Positions 58,864 to 64,000 of a DNA stretch of 64,000 nt are shown piece by piece. Location of the stretch: contig OZ010792.1 in NCBI GenBank assembly GCA_963932465.1, positions 20,365,632 through 20,429,631 of the forward strand. The letters run 5' to 3'. How positions within the stretch are numbered: position 1 is the first letter of the stretch; each line of letters begins with the position of its first letter. The notes under the pieces are model-generated. The model was given only the letters and a program-made list of their open reading frames with translations. It was not told the DNA's origin and searched no databases. This DNA comes from Maratus speciosus (taxonomy: Eukaryota; Arthropoda; Arachnida; Araneae; Salticidae). The position numbers and the translations under genes are program-made.

Positions 58864-60661
58864 CAGCGTGTCCACGTATAACCTGACCGACCTTTATTTT
58901 CGCAACCGTTGGTCCTAGATGCATACTTCCAATTACAAAAATGGTTTAAATAAGGTAAAGAATTATTTTTAAAGCGATTTGGGTCAAGAAAAACATTTAT
59001 TAAAAAATTACGAAATTTAAATTTTTATACGGTCCCCCGGTACTATAAGTGATATTTACTAAAAATTTACTGTGACACTAGCAAGTAAGACAAAAAAAAG
59101 TCCCATTCATCAAACATTAAAATTGACCAAGTTATGAAACTTTGAAATGCATGACTTATGCCACTTTTTTGCAGCTCAAAACAGATGATTTCTGCCATGC
59201 TTTCAGGGGTCGTATATAAAGTACTTAAACTTATTTCAAGGTATCTGCGCTGTCAAAGAAATCGTACAAATACTACGATTGACTTTTATTAGTTAAGTTT
59301 CAGATTAGTTACAATAATTGTATTTTAACATATGCTGTATTAGGTAAGGATTTGAGGCAATGATTTCCTTTTAACAAAAATTATGTTATTTTCATAAGGT
59401 TTTATTTAACTTGCAACGATCATCTTTCCAGTTTAAGTTTTATACTCAAACATTAACTCACTTTCAAATGTCCGATCGAAGTTAAATTTTACATACTGAC
59501 TTAAATTCGATGACAATGCTATATTAATATGATTTTCGACATTTGCAATCTTATACTTCCTTATATTAAAGGATAACACAAAAAAATCGGATAGATTACC
59601 ATGAACAAGTTTAAGAAAGAGTTTTAGATTAGATAACATAAACCTTCGATGGTTGTGTTTTTTAACTTTTATAATTACGTTTTATGTATTTTTTAACGCT
59701 GAATAAAAAAATTACCTTCACTTTTAACCATCATGTCATGATTTTTCGCAAATCGTAAATTTCAAGGTTAAAAAATAGCGAAAAATCTAATACTATAAAA
59801 TAGATATAAGACTTTTTAATTCAGTTTAATTTTATTTAATTCAATAATTTATTCAGTTTTTTGGCTTATACTGAGTTTCTTACAGCTAAATAGCTTAGGA
59901 GTCCGATGAGGTTCGAAGGAGAGGGGGGCGGTGATCTATTTTATCTTTAAGCTTTTAAACTTTGAAATTTGCGATTTGAGAAAAATTTTTACGTGATGGT
60001 TTAACATGAAGATCATTTTAGGATTCAGCGGTAAAAATACACGAGAATCAATTTTCAAAAGCTAAAAAACATGGCACAAACCAAAATTTGAAAGACAGTG
60101 TAATCTAACAGCATTTTTAAATTATGTATCATTTTGTCAAGAATTGAGGCTGTTGTTTTTCATCCTTTTATTTAACAAAAATTCTGTTTTTTTTTCTTAT
60201 TATATGTTTATTACAAATTGTATAGTTTGCAGTAATATTTCAGAATGATTAAAGATTTCAAATTTATATTGCAATGACAATTTTACTCTCAACAATTTTT
60301 GTAATATATCTGACGGAATTATATTTCTACTAAATTTGTGAATGACCCATAATTTGCAGCAAAAAGTATGCTCCAACTTTAAACATCTATTACTCGGTCA
60401 TTTTTAATCGCAGAATAACGGGACTTTTTTTGTCTTACTTGTCAGTGTCACAGGAAAATTTTACTAAATATAACATATAGGACCGCGGGACCGTATAAAA
60501 ATTTAGATTCTGTAATTCTTCACTAAATAGTTTTTCGCTTCAAACTTTTTTTTTTATCTTAACCCTGCAGCTAATTTTGACCACTTTTGTAATTGGAAGT
60601 ATGCATCTAGGACCAACGGTTGCGAAAATAAAAGTCAGTCAGGTTATACGTGGACACACTG
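58864..60661 (+). mobile_element. Long-TIR element, copy B (uninterrupted)
   Basis: It is 1798 bp with ends CAGCGTGTCCACGTATAACC and GGTTATACGTGGACACACTG, flanked by TA (58862-58863, 60662-60663). The inverted arms extend through CATACTTCCAATTACAAAA and, more weakly, to about 330 bp (AAGTAAGACAAAAAAAAGTC against GACTTTTTTTGTCTTACTTG). At 59045/59046 it is continuous where copy A holds the Helitron array. No protein is encoded, so it needs a transposase from elsewhere. Confidence 0.9.
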
Positions 60662-60818
60662 TATATATATATATATATATATATACAGGGTGTTTCATAG
60701 AAGATGGGCAAAACTTTTAGATGTTATAGTACACATTAAAACAAATAATTTTCATCAAAAAATATATGGTCGGAATTAAAACGCAAAGGTGCTAGAAAGA
60801 GCAAAAGGAGATTTTCAG

Positions 60819-61006
60819 TGGTGTCAGTGGCTACTTTTTTTTAATTTAAGATTTATTGATTGGCACCACTTTTTTGAAATGGTAAAATTCTCCTTGTATT
60901 AGCCTTAATTAATATGTCATTAAATAAGGCGAATTTTACAATTTCAAAAGAGTAGTGCTATTCCAGAAATCTGAATTTAAAAATAGTAGCTCACTGGCAA
61001 CACTGG
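60819..61006. mobile_element. Palindromic MITE, copy 1, inside the mariner-like element
   Basis: The ends GTGTCAGTGGCTACTTTTTT and AGTAGCTCACTGGCAACAC are imperfect inverted copies. The interior (CACCACTTTTTTGAAATGG, CATTAAATAAGGCGAATTTT) matches the second copy at 61360-61548. Target duplication is unclear. Confidence 0.6.
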
Positions 61007-61061
61007 ATATGTTGTTATGCGAGGCAAAAACAAGCAAAGAACGAATAAGTGACAAAATCAA

Positions 61062-61169
61062 GGTGGGAAACTCCTCTCCGTACAATTGTTGAATCCCTGA
61101 GCCATTTTCATTTGCAATTCCATAGATAAAGTGCATATCAGCCTTTCCCCTGTTAGTGAATGACAACAT
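61062..61169 (-). pseudogene. Mariner-type transposase N-terminal HTH fragment
   Basis: From the ATG at 61167-61169 the minus strand reads MLS, FTNRGKADMHFIYGIANEN, GSGIQQLYGEEFP. As I recall it, this matches the N-terminal helix-turn-helix (DUF4817-like) of arthropod mariner/IS630-type transposases, with the usual YG..NGN.....Y...FP spacing. Similarity ends where the palindromic MITE lies, and no catalytic domain follows. It is a remnant. Confidence 0.65.
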
Positions 61170-61359
61170 CTTCTGTTACGCTCCTACTGCGATTGACAGT
61201 TGCGCACTCAAATCAGCTGCTTTTATATATTCATCGAGCGAAATTTTGCATAATCGTTCTTTTTCTTCACCGTATCACATCTGCATGATATGAGTGTCAT
61301 TCTTCTCTCGTTAACTCCCAATAAGAATGGAGCTTTTACCTTTGCATGGGCCAAGTCAG

Positions 61360-61548
61360 GGTTGAGAGTGGGCTACTTTTTTTAAATTCAAATTTTTTGA
61401 TTACCGCCAGTTTTTTTTTAAATTGATAAACCGCCTAGTTTTTATCTTATTTAACCTGTCATTAAATAAGCCGAATTTCGCTATTTCAGGAAAATGGTGG
61501 CAGTCAGTAAATCTGAATTTTAAAAAAGTACCCCATTGGGAACACCGG
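61360..61548. mobile_element. Palindromic MITE, copy 2, inside the mariner-like element
   Basis: It runs from GTTGAGAGTGGGCTACTTTT to AAAGTACCCCATTGGGAACAC. It contains ACCGCCAGTTTTTT and TCATTAAATAAGCCGAATTT, in the same direct orientation as copy 1. The 65- and 106-codon frames on the two strands here follow the palindrome and are not genes. Confidence 0.6.
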
Positions 61549-61678
61549 ACCAAGTTTCCAAATGCACCAGCGCCTTTGTGTCTTATTTCCGACAACATAT
61601 TCTTTGATGAAAGTTGTTTGTTTGGATGTGTACTATCACCTCCTAAAGTTTTGCCCGTCTTTTATGAAACACCCTGTA

Positions 61679-64000
61679 CATATAATATGTATGCACATAT
61701 TTTTTTAACGTTTGAACTTATACACGCCCAAATAAAGAAATAAGTTAGGAATAGCAAAACTTAAAAAAAAAAAAAAACACTGAATGCTGGTAATATCCCC
61801 ACTGAATGATAACAAAGCTGCTATTTAATATTTTCAGGATTTCACATATAATTAGCTGTTCTTATATTTATTCGGTATGTGTGCATGAATTAATGTTTGT
61901 AACTTATTTTTATATACATTTTTTTTTGTTGTAGTTCTTAGTATACACCTAAATGTGTGCAAGTTTCGATTTATGATATTAACAGTATTTTTTGTAACAA
62001 CAAATGCAAAAAAATGGTGCAAATGACGTTTGTTTGCTTTGTTGTTTGTGTAACTAATGAAATTACTTATTCGCAGTTTTTATTATTTCTATAATTAGTT
62101 GGTGTTTCCTTCAGGCCATATTTAATAGGCAGAGCACCTTTCCTTTTTTTTAAATTGGCAAAATGCCCTCTGACTTTTTAAAAGTAGTCAAATTTACCTT
62201 TATTTGTACCCTCCCACATAGCAATTTTAGTAGCAATTTTAGTTAGTCAGAAACTTTTGGAACACCCTGTATGTATAATGAATTAGTCTCCATATTTAAT
62301 GCCATGGTCAAATCGTATTTGCTTAGACAATTTACAGAAAACATACTTAGACCAAGAATACGTAAAGAAAAGAGAAATAAAATAAAATGAAATGAAATGA
62401 AAAGGGAAAATTTAAAAAAATTACACATAAGGAATATCAAAATGAGGTGAAAACAACTTCCAAAGCAAAACACTTAGTCAGAAGCCACCATCTACACTTT
62501 ACATGGAAAATATATGGGACAGGTAAATTCTGTACTGCGTAAAATTGCTTTCGCTATAAATATTTTTCGCATATACTGAATAAACAAGAATACAATTTAT
62601 AAGAGAAGAAAATATTATCTGACAAGAAGATGGAATATCATAAACAAAAATCCCACGAGGATTGGCTGTCTGTTTGCATACTGATGCATTGTTTTCGGAA
62701 ACAGTTTTTCCGTTACATCGTTTTACTCATCATTCTTTCAGGATTAAGCCATGAAGATTACGTGATGGATAATCGATACCTTTCAGAAAAGCAGTTGATG
62801 TAGTTTTAGTGTGTGTGTACATAGTTTTTTATTACTCTCTGCAATGAAATAATATTGACAACATTCAATTCATTTCCTTTTATCGCTAGCTTTTGCTGAA
62901 AATGATTGGTTAAAGTAACATACGAACTGCTACTTTACTTTTAAATGGGCTTGTAAGTGATAAAATGTTTTCTTTAGCAAGTACTACTTTAAACGCTTTA
63001 AGTAAAACCTCACTCGTGGTAAAAAATCGAAGTGTTTTTCTTTGTCATATATACAACTAATCTTTTATGCTGATTGTTCTTGACTAAATGTGATTTTTTT
63101 TAATTTAACTCTTAAAATTGTAAATAATTATTTAATAATAGTACAATTAAGACGTAAAATTTGAATAAAATAAGCACTAATGAGGAACTGTTTATATTTT
63201 TAAATAACATTAGCATGAATTCGATTTCAATTACACATTAAACATAATATTATTCAAATGACAGTTTGTTTATATTTATAAGCATGGATTCAAACGTTGT
63301 TGTTTTGTTTGTTTTTTTTTTTTCGATTACATTGTTACTAATAAATGCGTTTATCTCCACAATTTTGGCTAAATAGTTTGTTTTTAGCTCACCCAGTTTG
63401 TTTGTTTGTTTGTTTTTTAACCCTAAAGTCTGGCGTCAGATAATTAAAAAAAATTAAATCGTTAAAAACACCATAAAACCAGACAAAATCGTTTCGGTTC
63501 AAAATATAAAACAGATTTTATGTTTTTATTTTTATTTTATTTATTTATTTATTTTTTTTTGGGGGGGGGGGTGCAAAAAAGATGCTCTTTAATAATTTCA
63601 GGTGTGTTTGATTTATTCTCATAAGCATTAAATCTTGGGCATCTCCAAAGATAAATACTAATGGTTTTCGACAACACAGTTAATGCTGTCATAACCAATG
63701 TTGTACGAAATTGAAAGCCTCCTTACTATACCTTAGTATTGTTAATTTTGGTAGAATCAAAGTTTCATAAATTTATCTTCGACAAGATGGTGCAGCAGCA
63801 CGTTTAACACACGTTAGAAACATTTCCATCGAAGCCTACAAAACGATGCCACAGAATATTTAGTTAACACCTCCTTGAAATACGGGGTATTTTTTATACC
63901 ATTTAATTTTAATCAAGATTGGCACCAGAATTTTGATAAAATTTCATTTTTATAATTTCGGTGCAATAAATTATATACTTATTAATTAATTAATTAATTA
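61679..64000. other. AT-rich intergenic tail of the window
   Basis: ACTTTTGGAACACCCTGTATG near 62251 is a mariner-type right end (inward CAGGGTGTTCCAAAAGT) with no partner found. CA-like and T-rich tracts, a (TTTG)n stretch near 63400, and a T/G run at 63545-63571 are present. The block at 63900-63970 resembles 29020-29100. The 76-codon minus frame at 62243-62473 ends in the mariner end and shows no product. Confidence 0.45.

Larger units (their letters stand above)
60686..61676 (-). mobile_element. Mariner-like element with CAGGGTGTTTCATA ends
   Basis: The left end CAGGGTGTTTCATAGAAG, then GGGCAAAACTTT, and the right end AAAGTTTTGCCCGTC, then TTTATGAAACACCCTG, are inverted copies, flanked by TA on both sides. 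A transposase HTH remnant is on the minus strand. Two palindromic MITE-like units lie inside (60819-61006, 61360-61548). At 991 bp it lacks a DDE domain. Confidence 0.8.

Overview
The window looks like AT-rich, intergenic, repeat-dominated DNA from an animal nuclear genome. There is no bacterial gene density. The transposable-element (TE) complement (Helitrons, Tigger/pogo, mariner-like and piggyBac-like elements, GG-ended MITEs with 8-bp target duplications) fits an arthropod best. A chelicerate or spider is only a guess from general resemblance. No intact host protein-coding gene is supported. The longest open frame (143 codons, 13886-14317) is a read-through of a minisatellite. The few genuine coding signals are decayed transposase fragments: Tigger C-terminus at 1.8-2.0 kb, Tigger/CENP-B-type N-terminal regions at 19.2-19.6 and 29.6-29.8 kb, a mariner-type HTH at 61.1 kb, and one unrecognised coding-like scrap at 48.1 kb.

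Layout. 0-2.3 kb: a SINE-like unit and the 3' part of a Tigger element. 3.2-7.9 kb: two inverted copies of one Helitron family (HB), with MITEs in and between them. 8.1-21.6 kb: three copies of a diverged repeat R of about 1.1 kb. The middle copy is split by a Tigger element (itself split by a third HB Helitron) and by an AGGTGCG-ended repeat. A 3.5-kb TIR element carrying a minisatellite lies in front of it. 21.9-27.5 kb: a head-to-head pair of tRNA-like units, several TIR elements, and a 179-bp tandem repeat interrupted by a TA-target MITE. 29.3-36.8 kb: another Tigger derivative, a degenerate tandem repeat of about 480 bp, a foldback element, two TTAA-flanked MITEs and an inverted pair of CpG-rich E-box segments. 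37.6-56.0 kb: a 1.8-kb long-TIR element containing a 16.6-kb head-to-tail array of five Helitron units (HA). 56-58.9 kb: a palindrome split by a fourth HB Helitron that carries nested MITEs. 58.9-60.7 kb: a second, uninterrupted copy of the long-TIR element. 60.7-61.7 kb: a mariner-like element with two internal palindromic MITEs. 61.7-64 kb: mostly featureless AT-rich DNA.

The most notable structure is the Helitron array. Its units abut with no filler: each ends in CTAG and the next starts with TC. The uninterrupted long-TIR copy at 58.9-60.7 kb supplies an empty site, which fixes the array ends to the base (A|T target at 37744/54342, empty site 59045/59046). The third unit is chimeric: it keeps the family 5' end but finishes with a different Helitron 3' terminus after about 3.6 kb of unrelated sequence full of MITEs. 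All calls were made by reading the sequence. Homology statements about families come from memory of conserved motifs, not from a database search.
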